Positions 25,566-35,772 of a DNA stretch of 49,617 nt are shown here, one piece after another (the first letter of the stretch is position 1; every line of letters begins with the position of its first letter). Both the position numbers and the translations under genes were made by a program. The notes below the pieces were generated by a model. That model searched no databases. It was not told where the DNA came from and saw nothing but the letters and a program-made list of their open reading frames with translations. The stretch comes from a virus. The stretch is from the IMG/VR virus record IMGVR_UViG_3300009124_000029, positions 1-49,617 of that record. The stretch is one strand, 5' to 3'.

Positions 25566-28283
25566 TTAATATGGATTTGCTATTGCGTAGAAAACATAGT
25601 TAAAACCACTTGCATTTATGTAAGATGTGTTAGTATTGACTCCAAAGCCCGCACTGTAAGGTTCTAAATAATCTTGGTTAACGGTTTGAGCTGAGTTTTG
25701 ATTAATCCTAAGATATTGGTCACGACCAGCAGCAAACGTAGAATCATAAATACCTCTTTCACTATCAAAGAGGTACCAAGCACCTGACAAACTAGTACCT
25801 GATATACGATGGATTAAAACAAACTTTGCACCATTAGTAAACCCACAATCAATATTTTGACTACTGCTTGAGCCAGCGTAAGTGCCTACTTTAGATACTC
25901 CATCTAGACTTGCAAAAAGATATGCCATGTAGTTGTTGCCAGAACCATTTACTCCAGAGTTAGAGCCAAGGGTAAATGATGAAGCACCAGGTGTTGTGTT
26001 GTTCCACATAGTACTATCTGTAGTGGCGTTAGTTACATAGGTATTCAAGATCATATACTGTGTATTACCAGTAGCACTATGATAAATATACCAATCATCA
26101 TAGCTAGTACGTGATTTTACCCACATCATTTCAGGCGCAACACCAAGGTTGTGATCTATTGTACGCCCTGACGATCCGTTTCCTGTGTAAGCAACAGCGT
26201 CAAAGAAGTGGGGAGCGCGTGACCACATCCAACCAAAACTTTGAAAATGACTTACACCACCACTGGTTGGTTGATACCCGTAATTATAATCTAGAAGAAG
26301 ACCTGATTGACCTGAACTCGCAGCACTTTCAGTATCGTCTGAATTAGTTTCTAAAGCTTTAGTTGACCCTCGTAAGCGATCAAATACAGTGGTATTTCCT
26401 GATGACCCTATAGATAAACGTTGTAACCCAAAGTCTACAATATTAAACTCAGATTTAAATTTTGGATTTGTAGGTAGCTCAGTATCATTGTTAAGGGGTT
26501 CAAAAATATCAAACACATCTATAGAATTTTCAGCTATAGCCATTGGGCCACGGCGTATCGCTATGTAGATTAGGTTTGTTGGGTTATATACAGTTGTTGG
26601 CATTTCAAAACCTGTTGCGGTAGGAAATATTACCCCCGCATTAGAGGAATCAGAGCCATCATTATCTGCATCAAGTCTTAATCCACGGGAAGTAGCAGGC
26701 ATACCTCTTAGATTATCGTTAATGATCCAGTTACCTGCACTATCTGTAGGTTTTACTAGAACCCACTGAGGTTCAAACCCTAAGTTTACTGTTGCCCCAG
26801 CATTATAAGACACAGAGCCGCACTTGATAATGTCTTGATCCCCTGTCGGACCAAACTCACCGTCACCGTCATTGTGGGCGAATAAGTAAGCTACATAGGT
26901 TGCGCCTGAACCATTAATGTCGCCTCCATTTCCAACAGTAAAAGATGTGCTGGAAATACCATGTAAAATAAAAGAGTTTCCGTTAGATTGAGCGCTACTA
27001 GATTCAAGGAGTGCAAAATTAAGATACCCACTTGTGCTACCCATATCTTTATGGTGTACTATCCAGTTTCCTGCAGAACTTCTTTTTTTGATGATTATCG
27101 TACCAACAGTTGTACCAAGATTATGACTAATGCTTCTACCGCTTGTGCCATTGCCAGTGTAAGTCACAATATCAAAAAACTTTGGGGCTTTGCGGAATGT
27201 CCAAGAGCAGTAGTTTGTGCCGACTCCTGAGTGAATACCGTTCCACCTTCCACTAAAACCTACATTAAAAGACCAACCATCCGTATTATATGCGTTGATT
27301 CCATAGCTTGAAGTTGATTCAGCAGCATTGCTGTTAGATGCTAAAGGTTTATATATACCACGTTCTGTATCAAATAAAGCATGTTCAACTGTGCTACCTT
27401 GGTATTGATCTCTAGCTTTTATCCAAACTAAACCACCGTCAGCCTCTGCTGCCGTATCAAGAGTAACGTCAGTTAATGTAATACCTGATGATGATGCAGT
27501 AAAATCAGTGCTATTATTATAGGTACCAATGTTTCCACCTATAGCAAAGCTTTTTGTCATAGGTAAGTAAATTCTTCCACCTAAAGAGTGTATAATATTC
27601 TTGTTTGGAAAAGTGTTACTTGCTGGATAAAATAGTTCTCTGTTAGATTGAACACTTAAATCTATATAATTAGTATCTAAGAAAAAGTGTGCCATATTTG
27701 ATTGGTACAAATAATCTGAGCCACTTCTTGTGCCAATATATGTGTGTGATCTTAGGGTATCTATTTCTTGATTTAAGTAGGTGTTCCAAGACATGCTTAA
27801 CTCAGTACCGTTAAGATAAACATGCCTATTACTTGAATTAGTTAAATCAAAAGAGATTTGTATGTTATACCAATTATTAGGCTGAAACATATTTGAAGAA
27901 GTTATTTCAGCATATACTATATTAGTGTTTGATGTATTCCTACCAACAAGAATAAGTTGGTCTTTATTTCCGTATACATTGAAATAGAAACTTTCAACAG
28001 CTACAAGACTAAATGAAGTAACAGGATTAGCTATAGGCTGAAACCATGCGCTAAAAGTAATCTCTTTACTTCTAGACATGGTGAAACCATTTTTATATAG
28101 GTAACTACCACCATTAAAGTTTGTAGCTGTATCAACTATATTTGTACCTAGATTAATTCCATTCTTAATACTTCTTGAAGTATTGTCACCCTCATAATTG
28201 TAAATACTAAACACATCTTCTACGTTTAGTGCATCAGCGCCACCAGCAGCCGTACTCATAAGTAATTTCTTTGCTGAACTCAT
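25566..28283 (-). CDS. Large appendage protein with LamG-like domain and DUF7483-type repeats
   Basis: 905 residues. Residues about 30-215 resemble a LamG/concanavalin A-like jelly roll (KEITFSAWFQP, NNWYNIQISFDL, VYLNGTELSMSW). The remainder holds repeats of a module with F-D-x-V-x-YTGNGxSGRxIxHNLG (two copies, about 365 and 690). A third related module (AGATVNLGFEPQWVLVKP) is followed by NLIYIAIRRGPM, the sign of DUF7483. A surface appendage or receptor-binding role is inferred. It is part of a cassette with three smaller LamG-like proteins. Confidence 0.8.
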   Translation of the reverse strand: MSSAKKLLMSTAAGGADALNVEDVFSIYNYEGDNTSRSIKNGINLGTNIVDTATNFNGGSYLYKNGFTMSRSKEITFSAWFQPIANPVTSFSLVAVESFYFNVYGNKDQLILVGRNTSNTNIVYAEITSSNMFQPNNWYNIQISFDLTNSSNRHVYLNGTELSMSWNTYLNQEIDTLRSHTYIGTRSGSDYLYQSNMAHFFLDTNYIDLSVQSNRELFYPASNTFPNKNIIHSLGGRIYLPMTKSFAIGGNIGTYNNSTDFTASSSGITLTDVTLDTAAEADGGLVWIKARDQYQGSTVEHALFDTERGIYKPLASNSNAAESTSSYGINAYNTDGWSFNVGFSGRWNGIHSGVGTNYCSWTFRKAPKFFDIVTYTGNGTSGRSISHNLGTTVGTIIIKKRSSAGNWIVHHKDMGSTSGYLNFALLESSSAQSNGNSFILHGISSTSFTVGNGGDINGSGATYVAYLFAHNDGDGEFGPTGDQDIIKCGSVSYNAGATVNLGFEPQWVLVKPTDSAGNWIINDNLRGMPATSRGLRLDADNDGSDSSNAGVIFPTATGFEMPTTVYNPTNLIYIAIRRGPMAIAENSIDVFDIFEPLNNDTELPTNPKFKSEFNIVDFGLQRLSIGSSGNTTVFDRLRGSTKALETNSDDTESAASSGQSGLLLDYNYGYQPTSGGVSHFQSFGWMWSRAPHFFDAVAYTGNGSSGRTIDHNLGVAPEMMWVKSRTSYDDWYIYHSATGNTQYMILNTYVTNATTDSTMWNNTTPGASSFTLGSNSGVNGSGNNYMAYLFASLDGVSKVGTYAGSSSSQNIDCGFTNGAKFVLIHRISGTSLSGAWYLFDSERGIYDSTFAAGRDQYLRINQNSAQTVNQDYLEPYSAGFGVNTNTSYINASGFNYVFYAIANPY

Positions 28284-28292
28284 TTTATAACC

Positions 28293-29195
28293 TTATGCCG
28301 CCGCGTCTACGGATAGCACACCGTACCACGTTGTGCCGCCATCTCTTGTCCAGAAAACGTAAATGTCAGTCTCACCACTTGCAGGTGCATCTGGTGCAGT
28401 ACCACCCGCCCAATCTACTGAGGTAGGCCATGTGACTGTCCCGCCGTTGCCTGTTAGCTCTAAGACAAAACCAGTAGCCCATGCATTAGACACACTATTA
28501 AACGTAAACGTAGTGTTGCCTGTCATAGTTAAGCTAAATGCTTGGGCGGTGTCGCAGTTTACCGTTACAGATGTGCCTGATAGTGCGTCATAATCTTCGT
28601 AGTAAACTGAGTAGTTATAGATAGGGTTATAGCTATCCGTATAAGTACTGAATATACGCATCTTATCGGAGTTAGCAATTCTAAATCTTATTGCTTGTCC
28701 AGATGTAGCATTAAGATAAGTGTTACCCGCACTGCTATGTATTAAAGCGTATGTAAGGCTTCCATTTTGATCTACGTGACTAAACCCCGCATAATCTGTT
28801 GAACCTATATAACCAATATGTGCTTTACCTATCTCAGCAGAACTATCTGTATCTGGCTTTACTTGTAATGTACTACCCGTATCCGTAGCTGTACCAATAA
28901 GAACATTACCACTATACTCAGCAAAACGTATTATACCATCGTCATCTACTTCAATGCTTGGTATGCCTGACACATCGTTGACACTAAAGATCGTGCCTGT
29001 CATGTCATTGGTGATAGAGAACAACTGCCCTGCTGAACCATCAAACGACAGTGTACCGTTGTTAGTTGGATAAGCTGTAGCTGTAATGGTTTGTGCAGAC
29101 GTAGAGGCATCAGCACCTTTGAACTCAATCTTAGGGTCAGCACTGCTAGAGCCAACATTGGGTGTGATTAAGATGTCTTTATCTGTATTAGCCAT
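28293..29195 (-). CDS. Tail fibre-like protein, 300 aa
   Basis: Opens MANTDKDILITPNVGSSSADPKIEFKG, a repeated phage fibre motif (beta repeats with SFDGSAGQLFSITNDMTGTIFSV). The C-terminus (NCDTAQAFSLTMTGNTTFTF, then FWTRDGGTTWYGVLS) is typical of marine phage fibre or short-tail proteins. It probably sits at the virion surface. AAGGTT precedes the neighbouring ATG; the genes are in one operon. Confidence 0.75.
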   Translation of the reverse strand: MANTDKDILITPNVGSSSADPKIEFKGADASTSAQTITATAYPTNNGTLSFDGSAGQLFSITNDMTGTIFSVNDVSGIPSIEVDDDGIIRFAEYSGNVLIGTATDTGSTLQVKPDTDSSAEIGKAHIGYIGSTDYAGFSHVDQNGSLTYALIHSSAGNTYLNATSGQAIRFRIANSDKMRIFSTYTDSYNPIYNYSVYYEDYDALSGTSVTVNCDTAQAFSLTMTGNTTFTFNSVSNAWATGFVLELTGNGGTVTWPTSVDWAGGTAPDAPASGETDIYVFWTRDGGTTWYGVLSVDAAA

Positions 29196-29206
29196 TTGTT
29201 ATCTTT

Positions 29207-29935
29207 CTATACACCATATCTACTACGTGTAGCATTAAAGTTAGTTTTTATCTCATCTGCTGTGAGTGATCTGTCATACATTACCATATAAGACATGCCA
29301 CCGTAAAAACTTTCTGCATACAAATATAAAGGATGTCCTGTTGATCTGCCAAATTTGTTGGGTTGAAAATACTCGTTTGCGTTTGAGCTACCACCCATAT
29401 TTCCCGTGTGATACAACTCACCATTAAGATACCATCTAACAGGTCTATTTGTCTCAGCATTAGCAAACACAATAGTCATGTGATGCCATGTATCGTTAGC
29501 TATAGAAGGACTACCACCACCAAAGCTGTAACCATTTACATAAACAGCCTCTGTTCTAAAATAAGTGTTGCGCCATTCTAAGTGATTAATTGTGCCAGCA
29601 CCTACAAACAAACCATGACCGTTTGGTTGATTTTGTTCAAAATAAGCCCACCACTGATACGTTACACCTGCTGTTTTTGTTGGCGGGTATGTTGACGAAG
29701 CTGATGTTGGTATTCCTATATAATCACCTGGTGGATCAAAATCTCTTTCACCAGAACCATCAAACTCTAACCAACCACCAGCATTGTATGTAGGACCATA
29801 GATAGTAGTATTACGTTGATTAGTTACATCATACAAAGTTGTACCTGATCCAGCATATGACTTTTCATTCTTTAAGTCATACAACAATGTAATGCTGTCG
29901 TTAGGTGCTAACTTTGGCCCTGCTGCACATCCCAT
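29207..29935 (-). CDS. LamG-like (concanavalin A-fold) appendage protein 1
   Basis: 242 residues. KTAGVTYQWWAYFEQN, NDTWHHMTIVFAN and VRWYLNGELYHTG are classic LamG jelly-roll strands. The C-terminal MVMYDRSLTADEIKTNFNATRSRYGV is shared in form with the next two proteins. LamG domains bind glycans or proteins, so attachment to host surface sugars is the likely job. Its start overlaps the stop of the 400-aa paralogue by 1 base. Confidence 0.82.
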   Translation of the reverse strand: MGCAAGPKLAPNDSITLLYDLKNEKSYAGSGTTLYDVTNQRNTTIYGPTYNAGGWLEFDGSGERDFDPPGDYIGIPTSASSTYPPTKTAGVTYQWWAYFEQNQPNGHGLFVGAGTINHLEWRNTYFRTEAVYVNGYSFGGGSPSIANDTWHHMTIVFANAETNRPVRWYLNGELYHTGNMGGSSNANEYFQPNKFGRSTGHPLYLYAESFYGGMSYMVMYDRSLTADEIKTNFNATRSRYGV

Positions 29936-31137
29936 TACACACCAAACCTTCCACGTAACGCATTGTAGTTTTTGGCCACCTCTGCTGCACTAAGTGCTTT
30001 GTTCTTGTATATCCTGAGTACTGGCACTGTACCGTCTAAATTATTTCTTGTTGATGGTGCAGAGTTTCTATCTTGTCCTATGTATTGTGGGCCACGACCT
30101 GTTAAAGTAAAGTTTGCAGTATTAGTGTTAGAAACGTCAAGTTCACCGTTTATGTATATTCTCATACCAGCACTTTGATCAAACACATGAACTGCATGGT
30201 GATATGTTCCTGTAGATAATTGCGTAGGTGCAGTTAAAAAGTTTGTAACCCAAGGGCTTTGACTTTGAAAATGACCCGCATAAATTTGATTGTTTGTACT
30301 TACTAAAAACCTATACCAACCATATTGATAATCTCCTACAATACCTTGTGTTGTCCCACCTGTATCAAACTTGAACCATGCCTCTACAGAGTAACTACCG
30401 TTTAGGTCTTGGCTTGGTAGATATACACCCCTGTCAGTGTTGTTTGTGCCATCAAAAGAAAAGGTGTTATCACTATTATAATCTGTTAGAGACAACATTG
30501 TAATAGTTTGACCACCTACCCAATCTGTTAATGCCTGTGTTGTCGATCTACTTGTAGGCGTAAATGGTGTAGCAAAAGAAAGTTCTTCTATTTGAGGTTT
30601 ATATATTTTTAGGTGTGTGCCAGCAGGTGCATACCCTAAACCCATTTGATAACGTGCATCTGTATATGTTGTACTCATTGCAGATGAAGGGCTAGTAACA
30701 ATATAATTCCAACCTACCTCAAGTTGGTGTGCTGCCATTGCTATGTATTGAGTGTAAGGTGATCCATTTTTAATTGCACCAAGCCTAAACTGAAAGGCTC
30801 TGTCTGTCCAAACCCAAGCAGAAACACTATAGTATGATCCTGAGTTAAGAGTGATATTGCCTTGGTACATTTGCCCATTGTAATAACCACTCTGTGTTGA
30901 AGTAGTAATATACACATCAGCGTAATAGTAACCGTTCACTTCATCTTCAAGAACATTACTTCTAGAGAAGTACATATTACCAGAACTATACCACCAGCCT
31001 AAAGATGAAGGTGCTTCAGGTGTCCACGGATTAAGTAGATTAGTAGTGGGTGCGCCCTTCCATGACTGACTACTGCCATTGTCATAGGCTAGTACAAGCC
31101 CGTCTGTCGTTATGCCTGATCCATGTGCTAGTGCCAT
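29935..31137 (-). CDS. LamG-like appendage protein 2 with extra N-terminal domain
   Basis: 400 residues. The first half (about 25-205) is a beta sandwich resembling a carbohydrate-binding module (YYSVSAWVWTDRAFQFRLG). The second half is a LamG domain (YSVEAWFKFDTGG, TYHHAVHVFDQS, RIYINGELDV) ending in LRIYKNKALSAAEVAKNYNALRGRFGV. The N-terminal GLVLAYDNGSSQSWKGAPTTNLL is a known marine phage motif. It is flanked by paralogues with 1-base start/stop overlaps, which suggests duplication. Confidence 0.82.
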   Translation of the reverse strand: MALAHGSGITTDGLVLAYDNGSSQSWKGAPTTNLLNPWTPEAPSSLGWWYSSGNMYFSRSNVLEDEVNGYYYADVYITTSTQSGYYNGQMYQGNITLNSGSYYSVSAWVWTDRAFQFRLGAIKNGSPYTQYIAMAAHQLEVGWNYIVTSPSSAMSTTYTDARYQMGLGYAPAGTHLKIYKPQIEELSFATPFTPTSRSTTQALTDWVGGQTITMLSLTDYNSDNTFSFDGTNNTDRGVYLPSQDLNGSYSVEAWFKFDTGGTTQGIVGDYQYGWYRFLVSTNNQIYAGHFQSQSPWVTNFLTAPTQLSTGTYHHAVHVFDQSAGMRIYINGELDVSNTNTANFTLTGRGPQYIGQDRNSAPSTRNNLDGTVPVLRIYKNKALSAAEVAKNYNALRGRFGV

Positions 31138-31892
31138 TACACACCAAACCTTGTTCTAGTGCTTTGGTACACATTATATATCTCAGCAGCAGTAAGTGCC
31201 TTTTCGTAGTACATAAATATATTAGTGCTACCACCAAAGTTACCGTAAGTCTCAGTCCATGCACCCCATATAGGCGTACCGTTGCCATCTGGTGTATCAT
31301 AAGATGTATTGCTTGACCCTGTTATTTTAAATGCGCCATCAATGTAAAAATCTGTTTTATGGTAATAATCAGGGCCATAATCTACAGCCGCCCAACAATG
31401 CCAGTTATTATCTGTTGCACCATAGCTGCTACCCGCTGAGTAACTATTTGTACTACCTGCATCAGAATATCTTAAAACACCATTATACGTACTTGTTCCA
31501 CTAGGTACTAAATAAAAAGATGTGCGACCTGAAAAGCCACCGCCATAAATGTTTTCTGCTCTTTGGGTAGTTGTTCCGTATGCAAGTTTATACCAACAAA
31601 TAAAAGTAAATTCATCAACTCTTGGTATGCCTGACCCTACCCAAGACGGTTCACCACCTACTTTAGCATTTTGTGAGTAAACATAATTACCATTATCTTG
31701 TGTAAAAGACATAGCACCTAACCCACTTGAAGTAGTATCATTTGGTGAAAAGGTATAACTGCTATCTACTAAATTTGTAAGTGTCGTAGAAGATGATATT
31801 GCTGCACTAGCATCTACACACTTTGGATTATTAACATCAAAGTAAAACTTTAGATTATCCGTAGGTACACTTACACCGTAGTTTTGACCCAT
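31137..31892 (-). CDS. LamG-like appendage protein 3
   Basis: 251 residues. The N-terminal VPTDNLKFYFDVNNPKCVD is a common start, followed by LamG strands (VDEFTFICWYKLAYG, NNWHCWAAVDYG, TDFYIDGAFKITG). The C-terminus FMYYEKALTAAEIYNVYQSTRTRFGV mirrors those of the two paralogues that follow it in transcription order. The role is probably glycan binding on the virion surface. Confidence 0.82.
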   Translation of the reverse strand: MGQNYGVSVPTDNLKFYFDVNNPKCVDASAAISSSTTLTNLVDSSYTFSPNDTTSSGLGAMSFTQDNGNYVYSQNAKVGGEPSWVGSGIPRVDEFTFICWYKLAYGTTTQRAENIYGGGFSGRTSFYLVPSGTSTYNGVLRYSDAGSTNSYSAGSSYGATDNNWHCWAAVDYGPDYYHKTDFYIDGAFKITGSSNTSYDTPDGNGTPIWGAWTETYGNFGGSTNIFMYYEKALTAAEIYNVYQSTRTRFGV

Positions 31893-31894
31893 AG

Positions 31895-32053
31895 CTAGTC
31901 ACCATCGTACTCATCAAAGAAAGCCTGTGCTAACTCATTGTTCTCAAAGGTCCACTCTATTGCAATGTTGTCATCTTCTTCTTTGAACACCCTGTATTGC
32001 GTTACAGTGTTACCTTCACCGTCAACTATCTGTTCTTCAACTATCTGCAACAT
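31895..32053 (-). CDS. Small acidic hypothetical protein, 52 aa, between fibre and LamG cassette
   Basis: A short ORF whose start (ATG at 32053-32051) lies inside the last codons of the 1064-aa fibre gene and whose stop is 2 bases before the next ATG. It begins with a beta-like strand (MLQIVEEQIVDGEGNTVTQY), then EWTFENNELAQAFFDEYDGD. The position suggests a fibre-associated accessory protein; no family is recognised. The region would otherwise be an unusual 144-base gap in this packed operon. Confidence 0.65.
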   Translation of the reverse strand: MLQIVEEQIVDGEGNTVTQYRVFKEEDDNIAIEWTFENNELAQAFFDEYDGD

Positions 32054-35000
32054 ACTCAACATCCCATGCTTCTACATCTTTACGTGTAGCTTGTACAAAG
32101 TAGAAACAGTCTACCTCTGTGTCACAACCTACAGTAACTTTATTATCTGATATACTCTCAACCCACAGATCAGCCTTACCACCCATAGCTGTTAGCTGTA
32201 CTGTGATGCTGTCCTCATGTACTAAGCCTGTCCAGTAATCTGGTAGCTCAATAACTGTTTCACCTGTAAGTCTACCACGAACATATACACCATCTTCTGG
32301 TCCCTCTAGTGAGCCGTAACGTAGCTTCATGCCCTCTTTGGTAGGGTGGTCAATGACAAATGATTTGGTGGTTGCTGTTAATGCGCCTGTTACGTTTACA
32401 CCAGTGCTGATTGTTTGGAGTTTGGAAGTACCTTGATAGTGTATTTCTGTTGACCCATTAAATGTCCCACGCATAAACCAGTGATTGTTCGCATCGTTAT
32501 ATAGACCAGCATATGTACTACTATTTGTCATAAAGACAGCAACACCACCAATGCTGTATCCCTCGTAACCACCGTGCGCACCGCCATCAATCTCAATAGA
32601 GCCGTAGTTGCCAGAAACAGGACGGATGTAACCGTTGCCTTGATCGCCTATACGAATACCCGTAGAGTTAATAGTTATTTGAGGATCAGTACCAGTGCCT
32701 AGTATTAAGGTAGTGCCAGATACAGAACGGATATAAGTATTTGCATTACCAACGATTTCATTGCTATCAAAAGCTAAAGTGGCAGAACCATCTGTTATTT
32801 GTAGATAGCCATTAGATATAGTTGTGCCAGCAATACTACCAGAACCAGAGATGGTTAGCTTACCTGTTGTGGTATCATCAGCATCACTGCGTAGATAGCT
32901 AGAACCCTCAACACCATCTAATGTATCAGCATCCAACCCACTGCCAGAGCCATCTGTGTAATTAGTCCAAACAGTTTCATAGTTGCTGCCACCTGCCTTG
33001 ACGTACATTAAATAGTCGTTGGAAGCATCAACAAAAACTCTACCTAGTTCTCCACTGGTATTAGTAAACTTGACACTAGGCCAGTTAACTGAACTATTAG
33101 CACGATGAACTTCTAGTTGTTCACCCCAATCATCAGAAGCAGCAATTATAGCAGGATCAGTGCCTGAATAGACATTTAACTTAGATGAGGGACTTGTGGT
33201 GCCCATTCCCACATACCCAGTACTGCTTTTAATATATATGTCTTCTTCACGAGTATCTTGTGCAGCAAGTGACAAATCCATGCCGTCAGTATTTGGAGGC
33301 GCAATTTGAGCAAAAGTATTAAGACCACTGTAATTTGCGTTTACATAAAGACTTTTACCGCTTCGTTCAAATAATGCATAACCACCAGAGACTAATGTCA
33401 AACTCCTTGTGTTGTTAGCTGCAAAATAAGTATCCGAATTTTCAAAGTTCCAAATATACGAACCTACACCGTCTATATATCCAAACTGCGCACCATCACC
33501 TGCTGTATGTCCTGTTGCGTTTGTTGTGACTTGGATATCGACTCTAGTTGCAGAACCACCACTTACATGAAGTTCTTGCGCTGGACTTGCGGTTCCGATG
33601 CCAACATTACCGCTGCCATCTATAAGTACATCTGTCCTGCCATCTGTTTCATTGCGAATACGCAAGCCGCTTTCAGACAGTTCAATGTCCATAGTGTCAT
33701 AGCTATCACGTTCAAAACGTAATCCATTACCTCCAGAACCTTGGTCTAGATGCAGTAGAGAAGCTGGCGAACTCGTCCCTATACCAACCCAATTATTCGT
33801 TGCATCAACGTGCAATGTGTTTGTATCCACAGTCAGCCCATCAGCCGTGACAGTGCCAGTTACGTCAATACCTGTGGAGGTGGTTTCTAGTTTAACCTGA
33901 TTTCCGTAATACAGCTCAACTTCACCGCCATCTACAAATCGTGCATAGTTGGAACTAAAACTCGTATTAGCAAAACGAATATCAGTACCTAAAATCCACA
34001 ACTCGCCGCCAGTACCTTGTTCCCAAATATAGCTGTTACCAGTGGCCCCATCATGGTAAATTCTAAGGTCAGACCCTGCACCAAAGATGGCTTTGTCGTT
34101 GTCGCCGAAGGATAAGTTACTGCTTACTTTTAAGTCACCTGAACCGTTATTAACAATGTGACTATCGCCTGTAGCACCCTCATGATATATCTCTAAATCG
34201 TTAGATGCGCCTAGCAAAACCTTGTCATCATCACCTAAGCTAATGTTAGCTGTAGATGTAAGACCTGCAAAGGTAGGTGTGTCTGATGTACTTACTGCCT
34301 GACCAATAGACACACTGTTAGAGCCTACAGTAACACCTGTACCAGCACCTACAGCAAACTCTGTACCTGTAAGTGAAAGGCCATCACCTGCAGTGTATAC
34401 AGCAGTAGCAGCAACCTGAGTGAAGGTAATAGCTGTTGTACCAAAGGTGATAGCACCTTCAGTGTTCATTACATATAGTTCACCAGCACCTGCACCACCT
34501 TCTTGAACAAAGAAAGCGTCACCTTGTCCTAGTGCATCAGGATCAGAGGCACCATAACTGTCTGCATCAGTAGCACGAGTAAGAACCCAGTTAGTACTTG
34601 CAGAGCCTGTATCAGTAACTGTGTAGATACCGTTTTCATATGCGTTGGTTTGTTCATAGATAAGTACACGGTCATTAAGTGATAATGTAACACCATCAAT
34701 ACTTAATGCTGCCTGAGTGCCATTATTAGTAAGTGTAGCGCCTACACCTGATGTACCATTGTCGTATGTAGCTGTAAGGTTACCCTCTTGCTCGACACGT
34801 ACTGGATCGTGGTAGTGAATACCTGCTGCAGCAATTGTATCAACATACTGCTTTGTCGCAGCTTGTAAGGCTGTCTGAGGATCACGTGTAAGGTCTAAAT
34901 CTCCATTAGCATTAAAAAAAGCGGCCTTTGCAGCAGGATAAGTCATAAAGATTTGCTTATCGCCTGCTGTAAAGTTAACCGCTGATGTGGAGTTTGAGCC

Positions 35001-35231
35001 AGCTAAGATAGTAGTTCTTGTAAGTGTGTTACCTGTATTCCAAGTACCAATACCTACTTCCCACTCATCTACGCCAGACTCTTCTGATGCAATGGCATAA
35101 TAAGTTGTATCACCGTTGGACATATATGTTTGAAATTGATCAAACGTACTACTAGCCCCACCTAAGGATATCGCGCCCGTGCCTGTGCTAGTCGTGATCT
35201 CTTTGACACGATCCTTAATGATAAAAGCCAT
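32037..35231 (-). CDS. Major tail fibre protein, 1064 aa
   Basis: The N-terminal MAFIIKDRVKEITTSTGTGAI and DPQTALQAATKQYVDTIAAAG are the standard virion-binding start of marine phage fibres. The middle is repeated beta shaft with xISLGDDDKVLLGASNDLEIYHEGATGDSHI-type units. The C-terminus (HPTKEGMKLRYGSLEGPEDGVYVRGRL, then ELPDYWTGLVHEDSITVQL) matches a conserved C-terminal domain of cyanophage and other marine phage fibres. This is the principal adsorption fibre candidate. It lies directly after the small head genes and starts the fibre cassette. Confidence 0.88.
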   Translation of the reverse strand: MAFIIKDRVKEITTSTGTGAISLGGASSTFDQFQTYMSNGDTTYYAIASEESGVDEWEVGIGTWNTGNTLTRTTILAGSNSTSAVNFTAGDKQIFMTYPAAKAAFFNANGDLDLTRDPQTALQAATKQYVDTIAAAGIHYHDPVRVEQEGNLTATYDNGTSGVGATLTNNGTQAALSIDGVTLSLNDRVLIYEQTNAYENGIYTVTDTGSASTNWVLTRATDADSYGASDPDALGQGDAFFVQEGGAGAGELYVMNTEGAITFGTTAITFTQVAATAVYTAGDGLSLTGTEFAVGAGTGVTVGSNSVSIGQAVSTSDTPTFAGLTSTANISLGDDDKVLLGASNDLEIYHEGATGDSHIVNNGSGDLKVSSNLSFGDNDKAIFGAGSDLRIYHDGATGNSYIWEQGTGGELWILGTDIRFANTSFSSNYARFVDGGEVELYYGNQVKLETTSTGIDVTGTVTADGLTVDTNTLHVDATNNWVGIGTSSPASLLHLDQGSGGNGLRFERDSYDTMDIELSESGLRIRNETDGRTDVLIDGSGNVGIGTASPAQELHVSGGSATRVDIQVTTNATGHTAGDGAQFGYIDGVGSYIWNFENSDTYFAANNTRSLTLVSGGYALFERSGKSLYVNANYSGLNTFAQIAPPNTDGMDLSLAAQDTREEDIYIKSSTGYVGMGTTSPSSKLNVYSGTDPAIIAASDDWGEQLEVHRANSSVNWPSVKFTNTSGELGRVFVDASNDYLMYVKAGGSNYETVWTNYTDGSGSGLDADTLDGVEGSSYLRSDADDTTTGKLTISGSGSIAGTTISNGYLQITDGSATLAFDSNEIVGNANTYIRSVSGTTLILGTGTDPQITINSTGIRIGDQGNGYIRPVSGNYGSIEIDGGAHGGYEGYSIGGVAVFMTNSSTYAGLYNDANNHWFMRGTFNGSTEIHYQGTSKLQTISTGVNVTGALTATTKSFVIDHPTKEGMKLRYGSLEGPEDGVYVRGRLTGETVIELPDYWTGLVHEDSITVQLTAMGGKADLWVESISDNKVTVGCDTEVDCFYFVQATRKDVEAWDVEYVADS

Positions 35232-35247
35232 TGTATTTTTACCTTAA

Positions 35248-35703
35248 TTATGTAATCCGAACTACTGCGCTGGTAGAGTTTTGATCAGGGAATACGATTG
35301 TGAAATCACCTGCTGTAGCAGTAATAGTACCACCAAAATCAAAAACTGCAATAGCCTTACCACTTTGACTAGAGTTATATAGAATAGCGCCATCGGCTGA
35401 AACAGTAACGTCTTGAAAAACCTCATCAACAAAGTCTAGAAATGCAACATCGTTTGATAGGTTGATAATACTTGATGTACCGTCTGTTGGCGCAGATATA
35501 ACCTGTCCAGTTGCAGTATAATTAGTGCCAGTAGCTTCATCACTATTACCTGTTACATCAGAATAGTTTGTAGTATTCTTATTATATGTACCTGTTGGTG
35601 AAGCTTTAATTAGAGCTATTTTTAAAACATCTGTATCTAGATCGTGAACACCCCCAAGAAGCTCTTGCTTGAAGCTGTTGCACATTGCCGTAGTAATTGC
35701 CAT
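35248..35703 (-). CDS. Conserved virion protein (possible decoration or head-associated)
   Basis: 151 residues from the ATG at 35703, which has AAGGAC 7 bases upstream; the longer frame to 35745 lacks a ribosome-binding site. The sequence (MCNSFKQELLGGVHDL, then VLKIALIKASPTGTYN, and FVDEVFQDVTVSADGAILYNSS) is a widespread marine phage family of beta-rich proteins found near capsid genes. It sits between capsid and fibre genes. A decoration or head-tail role is likely but unproven. Confidence 0.75.
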   Translation of the reverse strand: MAITTAMCNSFKQELLGGVHDLDTDVLKIALIKASPTGTYNKNTTNYSDVTGNSDEATGTNYTATGQVISAPTDGTSSIINLSNDVAFLDFVDEVFQDVTVSADGAILYNSSQSGKAIAVFDFGGTITATAGDFTIVFPDQNSTSAVVRIT

Positions 35704-35772
35704 TAGGAATGTCCTTATTGTTTTAAAGCACAAAGAGGCCAGCACATAAGCCAGCCTCTAAGTATACTTTAA

